Positions 55,130 to 64,000 of a stretch of 64,000 nucleotides of DNA are shown piece after piece. Under the pieces are notes generated by a model that did no database searches, was not told where the DNA came from, and saw only the letters and a list, made by a program, of their open reading frames with translations. Made by a program: the position numbers and the translations under genes. The stretch lies in NCBI GenBank assembly GCA_965204165.1, contig OZ241969.1, positions 1,612,001 through 1,676,000 on the forward strand. The letters are read 5' to 3'. This DNA is from VYFG01 sp965204165. GTDB taxonomy: Bacteria > Pseudomonadota > Gammaproteobacteria > Arenicellales > Poriferihabitantaceae. Positions within the stretch are counted from its first letter, which is position 1. Each line of letters starts with the position of its first letter.

Positions 55130-56010
55130 ATGGCTGAGACTGAAACAGTAGCTGCGGATCACCAACGGAATCCGACCGGTTTCCAGGTTTTCGTCGTTCG
55201 CCTGCGGCGCAATCTCAGAACCACCACCCCCTATTTTGCCGTATTGGGCATTGTGCTCTGGCTCGTCGTCTGGTGGCTGTTGTGCGAAGTGCTCAAGGCG
55301 CCCCGGTTCGAAAAGATGCCGGGTCCGGTCATGGTGCTGAAGGAACTGCTGTCCCCGGAGCCGTTTCTCGGCATTTCCATATTCACCGAGGAGTTTTACC
55401 AGCACGTATACGTAAGCTGCCGCCGGATCTTCTTCGCCTTCTGCATTGCAACGGGACTGGGCGTGCCGCTCGGCCTGCTGATGGGCTGGTCGAAGCGTTT
55501 CCGGGAATACACCTTTCCCATCCTGGAAACCCTGAGGCCCATACCGATTCTCGCATGGGTGCCCCTGGCCATCCTGATGTTCCGGGGCTTTGAAGGGCCC
55601 GTTATCTTTCTCGCCACCCTTGCTTCGCTGTATGTCACGACACTGAATACGCTGCTGGGCGTGGATTCCATAGACGAATCCTATTTCCGCGCGGCAGGCT
55701 GCCTCGGGTCCAAGCCCCATCATGTATTCCTGCATGTCGTGATACCCGGGGCGCTCCCGTTCATCTTTACCGGTCTGCAGATCAGTGTAGGGGTTGCCTG
55801 GTTTTCCCTGGTGGCGGCGGAAATGGTTTCCGGTGACTACGGTCTTGGCTACCTGATCATCGATGCCTATATGAACAATGTGACCATTCCGATGGTGATC
55901 GGCATGGTCACCCTGGGCTTTGTCGGCTGGGGGACCTCCGTCATCGTCAGGGTTGTTGGCAGCAGGATGATGCAGTGGCGCACCCGCGCGCTGGCGCTGG
56001 AGAACCGGTA

Positions 56011-56011
<1 letters not shown>
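55130..56011 (+). CDS. SsuC/TauC-type ABC permease 1
   Basis: 293 residues with six hydrophobic segments after a hydrophilic N-terminus of about 35 residues. Family motifs are RPIPILAWVPLAILMFRGFE and RAAGCLGSKPHHVFLHVVIP (coupling loop), then GVAWFSLVAAEMVSGDYGLG. It overlaps the ATPase gene that follows by one base (TAATG), so they are coupled. It is one of two diverged permeases in this importer. Confidence 0.9.
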
Positions 56012-56874
<863 letters not shown>

Positions 56875-56914
56875 TCCATTCTATGGAGACACATGAACAT
56901 AGGGCAGCGCAGAG

Positions 56915-57772
56915 ATGACCACAGCTGTACATAGTGCCACCAACGCGGGACTGCGGACCAGACGAACGCGGTGGGAGAAGATTCGGCAGAGCACCAAGTT
57001 CTGGCGGGGTCTCGTTGCGGGGATTGTCACCCTGGTGCTGTGGGAGATCGGATCGCGCTGGGATGAGTGGTTCGACTACCAGTTGCCTTTCCTCGGACTG
57101 ATACCTCCCCCTTCCGCGGTCGTGGTGGCATGGGCGGAGGTCATACCGCAATACGGCTACTGGGAAAGCTGGTACCTGAGTTTCAGGCGGGTGCTTGAAG
57201 GGTTTCTCGCCGCCATGATCATCGGCATTCCGTTCGGACTGCTGCTGGCGGTCAACCGGTACATGCGGGAGATATTTTTCCCGCCGTTCGAGGTGCTGCG
57301 GCCGATTCCTCCGCTGGCCTGGGTTCCCGGCTCGCTGATTTTCTGGCCCACCAACGAGATGTCCATCGCCTTCGTGACATTCCTCGGCGCATTCTTCACC
57401 ATCGTGATCAACGTCCTTGGGGGGGCCCGCAGTATCGATATACGGCTGCTGAGGGCAGCCCAGTCAATGGGCGCCACCCGCTGGGACATGTTCTGGCGGA
57501 TCGTCCTTCCCGCCACCCTGCCTTCGATCTTCACCGGGGCGGCCGTCGGCATGGGAATCACATGGGAAGTGGTGCTGGCCGCTGAAATGATTTCGGGCGG
57601 GGGTACCCAGGGCGGTGGCGGCCTCGGGTTCTTCATCTGGAACTCCTACATGGGCGGTTCCCTGGAGCAGATTGTCGTTGGCATGATCAGCATTGGAATT
57701 GCGGGTTACCTGTGCAGCAGCGCAATCCGTTGGCTGGGTGATCGCAGCATGCCATGGCAACGCCTGTTCTAA
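56915..57772 (+). CDS. SsuC/TauC-type ABC permease 2
   Basis: 285 residues with six hydrophobic segments. Motifs are RPIPPLAWVPGSLIFWPTNE and RAAQSMGATRWDMFWRIVLP (coupling loop), then GITWEVVLAAEMISGGGTQG. It is clearly homologous to permease 1 but well diverged. Two different permeases with two different ATPases are best read as one heteromeric importer sharing the single binding protein. Confidence 0.9.
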   Translation: MTTAVHSATNAGLRTRRTRWEKIRQSTKFWRGLVAGIVTLVLWEIGSRWDEWFDYQLPFLGLIPPPSAVVVAWAEVIPQYGYWESWYLSFRRVLEGFLAAMIIGIPFGLLLAVNRYMREIFFPPFEVLRPIPPLAWVPGSLIFWPTNEMSIAFVTFLGAFFTIVINVLGGARSIDIRLLRAAQSMGATRWDMFWRIVLPATLPSIFTGAAVGMGITWEVVLAAEMISGGGTQGGGGLGFFIWNSYMGGSLEQIVVGMISIGIAGYLCSSAIRWLGDRSMPWQRLF

Positions 57773-57803
57773 CCCTCCCATACAGAGAGACGTGAGCAAT
57801 CTC

Positions 57804-58691
57804 ATGGACCAGAACCCGGAACCGGAGAATCCACAGTCCGCAGATCATGCTGCCGGCAGGGGTCATATCGAATTCAAGAACGTCAGCAAGGGATATGGAG
57901 AGGAATGGGATTGGCAGGATGTGGTGCTGGACCTCAGCATGGACGTGGAGCCGGGCAAGCTCACCGCGGTGGTCGGCCCCTCCGGCTGCGGCAAATCCAC
58001 CCTGGTCAACCTGGTCGCCGGGTTCGAGATGCCGGAAAAGGGCGCGATTCTCCTGAACGGCAACAGGATTACCGGCCCTTCCCATGATCGGATCGTGGTT
58101 TTCCAGGAGACCGCGTTGATGCCCTGGCAGACCACTTACGAAAACATCATCTTCGGCCCCAAAATCCGCGGAGACATGGACAAGCAGGAGTTGCACGAAG
58201 AAGCGATCCGCCTGCTCGACAAGGTGGGCCTGCGGGACTTCCGCGACAAGTATCCATTGCAGTTGTCCGGCGGCATGCAGCGTCGGGCCGAGTTGGCGAG
58301 AGCGATCGTAAACGACCCCGAGGTCCTGATCATGGATGAGCCGTTTCGGGGCCTGGATGCCATGACCCGGGAATTGATGCAGGAGTTTTTCCTGCGATTG
58401 TTCGAGGAACACAGGCGGACCAACCTGTTCGTTACCTCCGAAATCGAAGAAGCAATCATGCTTGCCGACAAGCTGATCATTCTTTCAAACCGCCCAACCC
58501 GGGTACGCCAGATCATCGATATCGAATTGCCCAGGCCGCGGGATTTTCACATGCTGGCGACCGAGGAGGCATATCGCTACAAAAGCACGGCCCTGGAAAT
58601 CCTGCACGAAGAGGCGATGAAGACTTTCAAGACGGAACGGAACACGCAAAGCGATTTCGTCGAGGCATTTTCGCGCCGCAACCAGAACTGA
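57804..58691 (+). CDS. SsuB/TauB-type ABC ATP-binding protein 2
   Basis: 295 residues from ATG 57804, chosen because it follows permease 2 by 31 bases and the ATPase alignment starts soon after. Walker A GPSGCGKST, signature LSGGMQRRAELARAI and Walker B VLIMDEPFRGLDA are intact. It is the last component of the importer. Confidence 0.9.
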   Translation: MDQNPEPENPQSADHAAGRGHIEFKNVSKGYGEEWDWQDVVLDLSMDVEPGKLTAVVGPSGCGKSTLVNLVAGFEMPEKGAILLNGNRITGPSHDRIVVFQETALMPWQTTYENIIFGPKIRGDMDKQELHEEAIRLLDKVGLRDFRDKYPLQLSGGMQRRAELARAIVNDPEVLIMDEPFRGLDAMTRELMQEFFLRLFEEHRRTNLFVTSEIEEAIMLADKLIILSNRPTRVRQIIDIELPRPRDFHMLATEEAYRYKSTALEILHEEAMKTFKTERNTQSDFVEAFSRRNQN

Positions 58692-58698
58692 CCAGAGG

Positions 58699-58905
58699 TT
58701 GCTCGATTTTCTTCAGGTCGTGTCTTCGAAGCCGGTGGTTGTCCTGCTGGCTGTCATCGGAGCCCTGTTGGTTACCGCCGGAAGCTGGTCCAGGGTTTCC
58801 GGCTTTCTCGGCAGGGGCGGCATCACCTTCATCGTACGCCTTGGCTACGGCGTGACCGGGCTGAGTGTCCTGTTGTTTATCATCGCGGGATTCATCGTCC
58901 ACTGA
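58699..58905 (+). CDS. Small two-helix membrane protein
   Basis: 68 residues from a TTG start 7 bases after the ATPase 2 stop. Two hydrophobic segments (about residues 12-30 and 46-66) flank a short basic loop SRVSGFLGRGG. I do not recognise a family. It is packed between the importer and the ABC-2 ATPase, 9 bases before the latter, so it could belong to either system. Confidence 0.6.
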   Translation: MLDFLQVVSSKPVVVLLAVIGALLVTAGSWSRVSGFLGRGGITFIVRLGYGVTGLSVLLFIIAGFIVH

Positions 58906-58914
58906 TACCGCCGC

Positions 58915-59673
58915 ATGAACCTTCAAGCAACCACGGCGAACCGGAACCCGTCCGGACAGCCGATCCTGGAAGCCCGCGACCTGACCATGATGTACGGGAA
59001 AACCAGTGCGGTCGGCGGAATCAATTTCAGGATCCATCCCGGGGAGATGGTGGCGTTGCTGGGACCGAACGGAGCGGGCAAGTCGACGACCTTGCGCATG
59101 CTTACCGGCTTTCTCCGGCCCACCCGGGGCAGCGTGATCGTTCATGGCATGGATATCCTGAAGAATCCGATCCGGGTACGCCAGAGGATCGGATACCTGC
59201 CCGAGTCGGTCGGGGGATATGGCCACCTGACCTGCGCCGAGTTCCTGCGTTATGCCGCCGATGTCCGCGGAGTTTCCGGCACCGGGGCCGGTCCATCAGA
59301 TCGCTGGATCATGGATGTACTGGGTTTGCGCATTCATCTGAAAACGCCCTTGAGCCGGCTGTCAAAGGGTTGGCAGCAACGTGTCTGGCTGGCACAGGCA
59401 CTGGTACACGATCCGGACATCCTGCTGCTGGACGAACCCACGGACGGGCTGGACCCGGAGCAGAAGAAAGAAATCCGGGATCTGCTGGCCCTCATTGCCG
59501 AAAGCAAGGTTATACTGATGTCCACACATATCCTGGAAGAAGCGGAATCCGTGTGCCGGCGCGTAATCATTATCCGTCGTGGCCGGATTGTTGCAGACAG
59601 TTCCCTGTCAACACTCACCGATGACGATGGCCGGCTGTTTCCCATGTACAGGCAGCTGACAGCCTCATCATAG
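58915..59673 (+). CDS. ABC-2-type transporter ATP-binding protein (GldA/NosF-like)
   Basis: 252 residues. Walker A GPNGAGKST is near residue 46, signature LSKGWQQRVWLAQAL precedes Walker B ILLLDEPTDGLDPEQ, and the H-loop is MSTHILEE. The LSKG signature is typical of GldA/NatA/NosF-class exporters. It ends 8 bases before the 859-residue membrane protein that it should energise. Confidence 0.9.
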   Translation: MNLQATTANRNPSGQPILEARDLTMMYGKTSAVGGINFRIHPGEMVALLGPNGAGKSTTLRMLTGFLRPTRGSVIVHGMDILKNPIRVRQRIGYLPESVGGYGHLTCAEFLRYAADVRGVSGTGAGPSDRWIMDVLGLRIHLKTPLSRLSKGWQQRVWLAQALVHDPDILLLDEPTDGLDPEQKKEIRDLLALIAESKVILMSTHILEEAESVCRRVIIIRRGRIVADSSLSTLTDDDGRLFPMYRQLTASS

Positions 59674-59681
59674 CTTGTCCA

Positions 59682-62261
59682 ATGTCGGTTTCTGCCCGGC
59701 GGATTCTGGCGTGTTATCGGCATGAACTGCGCGTTCTGTTTCATTCGCCGGTCAACGTGGTATTCCTCTGCGGATTTCTCGTCGCCATCGGGCTGTGTGT
59801 CTTTCAGATCGGGGAATTTTTTTCCACGGATGAAGTCTCCCTTGCCCTGTGGTCCCTGTTCCTGCCCTGGTGCGGCCTGATTCTGATTCCTGCGCTGGCC
59901 ATGCGGGCATGGCCGGATGAATATGCCGACCGTTCGGTGGAGCTTTCGCTCACGCTGCCGCTTTCCCTCGCGGAAGTTGTTTTCGCCAAGTTTCTTTCGG
60001 GCACCACGCTGATACTGGTCGCCTTGCTGTTCACCATGCCGTTTCCCGCCACGCTCGCCTATCTGGGAAGTCCGGACTGGGGGGTCGTCGCGGCAGGATA
60101 CGTCGCCGCATTTCTGTTGCTGGCCTTTTTTTATTCGATAGCGCTGGCAATCACCGCCATGCTGGGTGATGGAATATCGTCGTACATCGCCGGCGTCGTG
60201 GTCATTTTCGTTCTGATGCTGGGGGGATCGGATGAGCTTACCTCCCTTGTTGCCGATGTGATTCCCTTCGACTGGACACTCGGCCTGCATGCCGCCTTTC
60301 CGGGCCCGCATTACAGATCCCTGACCTCCGGGTTCCTGGAGTGGCGGGACGTGTCATGGTTTGTCATCGCAATAGTATCCCTGCTGGTTTGCTGCAGCAT
60401 GGTCATAGACAGGCGACGCGATGGTCGAACCAGTCCCCGCAGCAAGCTTCGGCTTGCCGGCAAATTGACAGCCGTTTTCGCGGCGGCCGCACTGATCCAG
60501 CTTGCATCCTCGCAGGTGCCCCTGGAGGCGGACCTGACCGAACAGGATGACTTTACCCTGAGCGACTCCACGCTGGCCACGCTGCAGGGGCTGGACGGGG
60601 TGGTCGGGATCGAATTCTACTGGAGCAAGTCGGAAGAATCCGTACCGCAACCGATCAGGAACCATGCAGACAAGGCATTGAAATTTCTTCGGCGTGTGGA
60701 AAGGGCTGCGGGCGGCCGGGTGGAAATATCCCGGATCGACCCTGCTCCCGACACGGATGCCGAACTGAAAGCGCTGAAAGACGGGATCCGGGTGATACCC
60801 ATGACATCCGGCGACTATTTCTTTCTGGGTTTGCGGATTTCCCATGCGGGCAAGCAGTACACGATCCCGTACCTGGATGCCGAGCGGGCGGGGCTGCTGG
60901 AATACGACCTGCTCGCGACGCTGCTTCGCTTCGTATCCGGGAAAACCGTTTCCATTGGAATCATCAGTCCGCTGACACCCCCGAATACACTGGATGCGCC
61001 ACGCCCCGGACTTTCATTCATACAGGAGTTGAAACGCCTGCACGATGTCAGTGTCATTCCGTTTTTTTCGGAATCCCTGCCCGAAGATCTGGATGTCCTG
61101 CTTGTGCTCCAGGGAACCATCCTCAAGCGTAGGATGCTATGGGCCATCGACCAGTTCGTCATGTCGGGGGGTACGCTGATCGCGGCAATGGATCCCATGG
61201 TGCGATTCGACCGCCCCAGCAACGAAATCCGCTTCCAGCCATCGGAAGAAATCGACGACCTTTCCGACCTGGTCCTTGCCTGGGGCCTCCGCTACGACGG
61301 GGACAGTATTGTCGGTGACCGGAATCTGGCATCGCCCGTGCAGACCGCTGCATCCGGTGCGCAGATGCACTATCCCTACTGGCTCGGATTCACCGGGGAC
61401 ACACTGTTGCGGAATCATCCTGTGGTGGCTGCCCTGAACGATATCCTGATCGTGGAGGCAGGATCCCTGGTGGCGACCTCATCGGCCAACGTCGAGCCAC
61501 TGCTGACCACCACGGAAATGGCCGGGACCCATCCCCGTGACACCTACAACAACCATACGCATCTGGAACTTGCGGCAGACTTCGAGCCCGCGGCCGGCAG
61601 CAGGCTGGTGGCGGCATTGATTCGGGGACCCTTGGACAGCGCGTATGCCGATGTGAAAGCGCCTGCCCAGGAACCCCATGTCCCGACTTCCCCCGCGAGT
61701 GCCAATGTTTTCGTCATTGCGGATCTGGACTGGTTGTTCGATCCGTTTGCGCTGCATTCGACGGACATCGGCGAAACCGTGCTGACGCGGCCATTGAATG
61801 ACAACATTCAACTGCTCGTGAACATGATTACCCATGGCAGCAACGCCATGCTGTCGGATCTGCGAATACGGTCGGGAAAGGTCCGCCGATTTACCCGCAT
61901 TGCCAGTATGTTCCGCGAAGTCGAGCAGGGGATACTTTCCGAAGAGCAATTGACTGCCGGGCATATCGAGCAACTTGAGCAAAAGCTGGATGAGATCCGC
62001 GATGCAGCGGGTATCGGCGACCTATCCGAACTGCCTAATCCGCTGCGTGATCAGGCCATACTATTGCAACAAAAGCTCGTGGAGATGCGGCGCAACCTGC
62101 GGAATATCCGCATGCAGATGCGGCAATCCGTGGACAGCCTGGAATTGAAGCTGTCCCTCGTCAATCTATTCGGCAGTCCACTGGTTGTCGTCTTTCTGGC
62201 GGTATTGATGGCCTGGTGGAGGAGGAGGTTCCCGACACGATGGAAAGCGGGAGTACGCTGA
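59682..62261 (+). CDS. ABC-2 permease fused to GldG-like auxiliary domain
   Basis: 859 residues. The first 250 or so form an ABC-2 permease with about six helices. A further helix near residue 265 leads into a large periplasmic ABC_transp_aux/GldG-like region (about 290-740). The segment HIEQLEQKLDEIRDAAG and the heptad-like stretch after it suggest a coiled coil, and a final helix (about 830-848) ends in a basic tail. GldF and GldG, separate in Bacteroidetes, are fused here. Related fusions occur in proteobacteria, with unknown cargo. Confidence 0.85.
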   Translation: MSVSARRILACYRHELRVLFHSPVNVVFLCGFLVAIGLCVFQIGEFFSTDEVSLALWSLFLPWCGLILIPALAMRAWPDEYADRSVELSLTLPLSLAEVVFAKFLSGTTLILVALLFTMPFPATLAYLGSPDWGVVAAGYVAAFLLLAFFYSIALAITAMLGDGISSYIAGVVVIFVLMLGGSDELTSLVADVIPFDWTLGLHAAFPGPHYRSLTSGFLEWRDVSWFVIAIVSLLVCCSMVIDRRRDGRTSPRSKLRLAGKLTAVFAAAALIQLASSQVPLEADLTEQDDFTLSDSTLATLQGLDGVVGIEFYWSKSEESVPQPIRNHADKALKFLRRVERAAGGRVEISRIDPAPDTDAELKALKDGIRVIPMTSGDYFFLGLRISHAGKQYTIPYLDAERAGLLEYDLLATLLRFVSGKTVSIGIISPLTPPNTLDAPRPGLSFIQELKRLHDVSVIPFFSESLPEDLDVLLVLQGTILKRRMLWAIDQFVMSGGTLIAAMDPMVRFDRPSNEIRFQPSEEIDDLSDLVLAWGLRYDGDSIVGDRNLASPVQTAASGAQMHYPYWLGFTGDTLLRNHPVVAALNDILIVEAGSLVATSSANVEPLLTTTEMAGTHPRDTYNNHTHLELAADFEPAAGSRLVAALIRGPLDSAYADVKAPAQEPHVPTSPASANVFVIADLDWLFDPFALHSTDIGETVLTRPLNDNIQLLVNMITHGSNAMLSDLRIRSGKVRRFTRIASMFREVEQGILSEEQLTAGHIEQLEQKLDEIRDAAGIGDLSELPNPLRDQAILLQQKLVEMRRNLRNIRMQMRQSVDSLELKLSLVNLFGSPLVVVFLAVLMAWWRRRFPTRWKAGVR

Positions 62262-62280
62262 GGCAGACCCGGCAGGTTCC

Positions 62281-62321
62281 TGTCCCCGCGGCGGTACGGA
62301 ACTGAGCCGCGGACGCGGACA
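62281..62321. terminator. Hairpin between convergent genes
   Basis: Stem CCGCGGC/GCCGCGG (62286-62292 with 62306-62312), extended by TGTCC/GGACA (62281-62285 with 62317-62321). It lies between the convergent GldG-fusion and BON-lipoprotein genes. There is no T-run, so termination by this hairpin alone is uncertain. Confidence 0.4.
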
Positions 62322-62472
62322 GTCAACGGGAACAGGATCTCTCGTCGCCGAATTTACCGATGGCCCCGGGTCAGCCGTCGCCATACGGAGTCAGTGGACC
62401 CGCCGATATGGAAACCGCCGGCCCTCGGCGGCGGATGCCCGGCCAGGGGGCATGCGCGCCTGCAAGGGGATG

Positions 62473-63081
62473 TCAGCCCTTGATGTATTCGAAGACCTTG
62501 ATGATGTGGGTCGCCCCGCCGGCCTTCTGGGCTGCTTCGACGGCGGCGTCGGCTTCGTCGCGGGTAACGAGGCCGAGAAGATACACCTTGCCGCCTTCGG
62601 TCACGACCTTGACGGCATTTACCGGGACGTCTTCCGAGGCCAGGATGTTGGTCTTGACCTTGCTGGTGATGAAGGTGTCGTTGGCGCGACTGGTGAGGCT
62701 GGTGGTGCCCGCGAGCTGGAGTTCATTCACCACGGTCAGGGTTTTCTTGTGATTCCTGGCGATGTCGCCGGCCTTGCGGCGCAGGGCGTCGGTGGCGACC
62801 TCGCCGGTCAACAGGACGATTCCATTGATCGCCGTCACGCTGACATTGTTGCCTTTCAGCTCCTCGTCGTTCCTTACCTCGAATCGGAGCGCCAGTTCCA
62901 GGGTGTTGTCATTGAAATTCCGGGCCAGGGAGCGCCGGTCGGTAACGACGTTGACGCCCGTCACCAGGGCCGCGCCCACCATGACGGGCACGCAGGCGGT
63001 CATCAGTTCCGCAGTGAACAAAAGCAGGATGCCGAGGAAGGCGGTCCTGATTCGGGTGCACTGTCCGACAAGGCTATACAT
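62473..63081 (-). CDS. BON-domain outer-membrane lipoprotein, DolP (YraP)-like
   Basis: 202 residues from ATG 63081. The signal sequence ends in a lipobox-like LMTAC, so it is probably lipidated. Two BON domains follow (about residues 55-120 and 130-195): IVLLTGEVATDALRRKAGDI and VYLLGLVTRDEADAAVEAAQ are the conserved strand-loop-helix units. DolP maintains outer-membrane integrity near the divisome. It is downstream of lpoA on the same strand, as in E. coli, but yraN and diaA are missing between them. Confidence 0.87.
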   Translation of the reverse strand: MYSLVGQCTRIRTAFLGILLLFTAELMTACVPVMVGAALVTGVNVVTDRRSLARNFNDNTLELALRFEVRNDEELKGNNVSVTAINGIVLLTGEVATDALRRKAGDIARNHKKTLTVVNELQLAGTTSLTSRANDTFITSKVKTNILASEDVPVNAVKVVTEGGKVYLLGLVTRDEADAAVEAAQKAGGATHIIKVFEYIKG

Positions 63082-63262
63082 TCCGATTCTCTCCGATACT
63101 GGTATGGGTTGATGAACCACAGGGGTGCGGGCAATTATACCTTGGCCTTTCCCTTTTCTGGCTGCCTTTTGGCCGGGTATCGCATACCGCCGTCCTTACC
63201 TGGATGGTCCGCCGGATGCGCATCTCCGTACCGGGGCCCGGCCTGCGGGAAAACCCCTGCAT

Positions 63263-64000
63263 TCACTCCTTGAACGCCGGTTGCGGGGCGAGCGCGGGCG
63301 GCGCGGCGCTGTCCGGCTCCGGGTCCTCGCCGGTGATGCCGGAGCCTGCGGGCGGCTCGGCAAGGGGCGCCGGCGCGTCGCTGATCGGAACGGGCGCGCC
63401 GATCAGGACGACATTGCCGTTTTCAAAGGTCGCCCATTCGAGATGACGGACCACGTTGCCGTCCGGGCGCACGCTGGCGCGAAACGCCTGCCCGTTGTAT
63501 CTCTGCCAGTCCTCGCTCCGCAGGGCGGACAGGCGGGGAATCAGGTGATAGGTCTCAAGGCCCAGGGCATACAGGCGGTCCAGCGGGGTGAACCCATAGG
63601 GGGATTTGGCAACCGGCTGCGGTTCGGGCGCCGGTTCCGGTTCGAGGTCGGCGGCAGACTGCTCCTCCACCTGCGCGGTCTCCGGAGCGGACTCCCGGGC
63701 TTCCGCCGCCGAGTCCAGGCCCGTTGCCGTCGCCTCGTCCCAGGTCTCTGCATCCGGATCCGCCGGGACCGGGCCGGCGTCCGGCGCCATGCCGGGGAGC
63801 GGGTCCTCGGTGCCGGTTTCCGGCACGGGAAGCTCGTACCGGATATCCACCACCCAGGGCATGTCGCCGAAGATCACCCCGTCGAGGTCGGCGTCCACCG
63901 CGGGTTCCAGCTTGCCGCTGAATACACGTGAAGTGGCATAGACGGGCAGATCATGGGCCTGGAAGAACCGGAGCTGGGGCACCAGCAGCCTTGCCTGGTA
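63263..64000 (-). CDS. lpoA: Penicillin-binding protein activator LpoA, C-terminal part (partial)
   Basis: About 245 residues of the LpoA C-terminal domain; the N-terminus lies beyond the right edge. Conserved segments are FFQAHDLPVYATSRVFSG, DLDGVIFGDMPWVVD and DRLYALGLETYHLIPRLSAL. LpoA is an outer-membrane lipoprotein that activates PBP1A. Between MPWVVD and the DRLYALG segment is an acidic, Ala/Pro/Glu-rich insertion of about 80 residues, and a second Pro/Ala-rich tail closes the protein; both look like disordered linkers. They are longer than I expect for LpoA. Confidence 0.87.
   Translation of the reverse strand, partial: YQARLLVPQLRFFQAHDLPVYATSRVFSGKLEPAVDADLDGVIFGDMPWVVDIRYELPVPETGTEDPLPGMAPDAGPVPADPDAETWDEATATGLDSAAEARESAPETAQVEEQSAADLEPEPAPEPQPVAKSPYGFTPLDRLYALGLETYHLIPRLSALRSEDWQRYNGQAFRASVRPDGNVVRHLEWATFENGNVVLIGAPVPISDAPAPLAEPPAGSGITGEDPEPDSAAPPALAPQPAFKE

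Overview
The window is about 64 kb of GC-rich bacterial chromosome, almost entirely coding, with no rRNA, tRNA or CRISPR array recognised. An LpoA homologue beside a DolP/BON-type lipoprotein at the right edge, a complete YejABEF transporter and a YcgN-like protein point to a gammaproteobacterium. The gene content (importers, Rieske oxygenases, FAD amine oxidases, ectoine and probable methanesulfonate breakdown) suggests an osmolyte- and C1-using, probably marine or host-associated heterotroph. The lifestyle is inference.

Region 1 (1-8.9 kb): a minus-strand branched-chain amino acid-type ABC uptake operon with one binding protein followed by two complete permease/ATPase sets (livHMGF twice, the last livF cut by the window edge). 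A divergent FadR-type regulator lies across an AT-rich control region with two near-identical sites over the livK promoter.

Region 2 (8.9-26.5 kb): an amine/carboxylate catabolic block. On the minus strand an FAD oxidoreductase, a TctCBA tripartite importer, a 2OG-Fe(II) oxygenase and a Rieske oxygenase form one likely operon. Next come a nitrilase-family hydrolase, an RpiR regulator and a PotF-like binding protein, divergent from a PotABC-like importer, an 809-residue dimethylglycine/sarcosine dehydrogenase-like enzyme and a second Rieske oxygenase. The Rieske enzymes carry Glu where most relatives have the bridging Asp, as in quaternary-amine demethylases.

Region 3 (26.5-31 kb): a mobile scar. 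It holds a truncated HigB toxin with intact HigA, an IS element whose DUF4338-ISAs1 transposase is split at a canonical A AAA AAG slippery heptamer, an orphan FitA-like antitoxin with a stub of its toxin, and a NYN-domain RNase gene preceded by a promoter, two hairpins and a T-run.

Region 4 (31-46 kb): ChaN-like protein and EamA transporter, ectoine catabolism genes (doeB, doeA) interleaved with a DUF1643 protein, an inositol monophosphatase-family enzyme and a quinone oxidoreductase, an MFS transporter, then yejABEF and a YcgN-like protein.

Region 5 (46-62.3 kb): the most interesting part, a probable methanesulfonate utilisation locus. The Rieske alpha subunit has the rare CxH-x26-CxxH spacing reported for MsmA, followed by beta subunit, Rieske ferredoxin (with a 13-residue poly-Asp tail encoded by a GAC repeat) and ferredoxin reductase, then a SsuABC/TauABC-type importer with two permeases and two ATPases. 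In front lie a GcvT-like folate-fold protein and a PanB-like hydroxymethyltransferase with intact active-site residues, and beyond the LysR regulator a TauE/SafE exporter. The proposed logic is import of an alkanesulfonate, oxidation to formaldehyde plus sulfite, C1 capture and sulfite export. A small membrane protein, an ABC-2 ATPase and an 859-residue ABC-2/GldG fusion follow on the same strand.

Region 6 (62.4-64 kb): BON-domain lipoprotein and the C-terminal part of LpoA.
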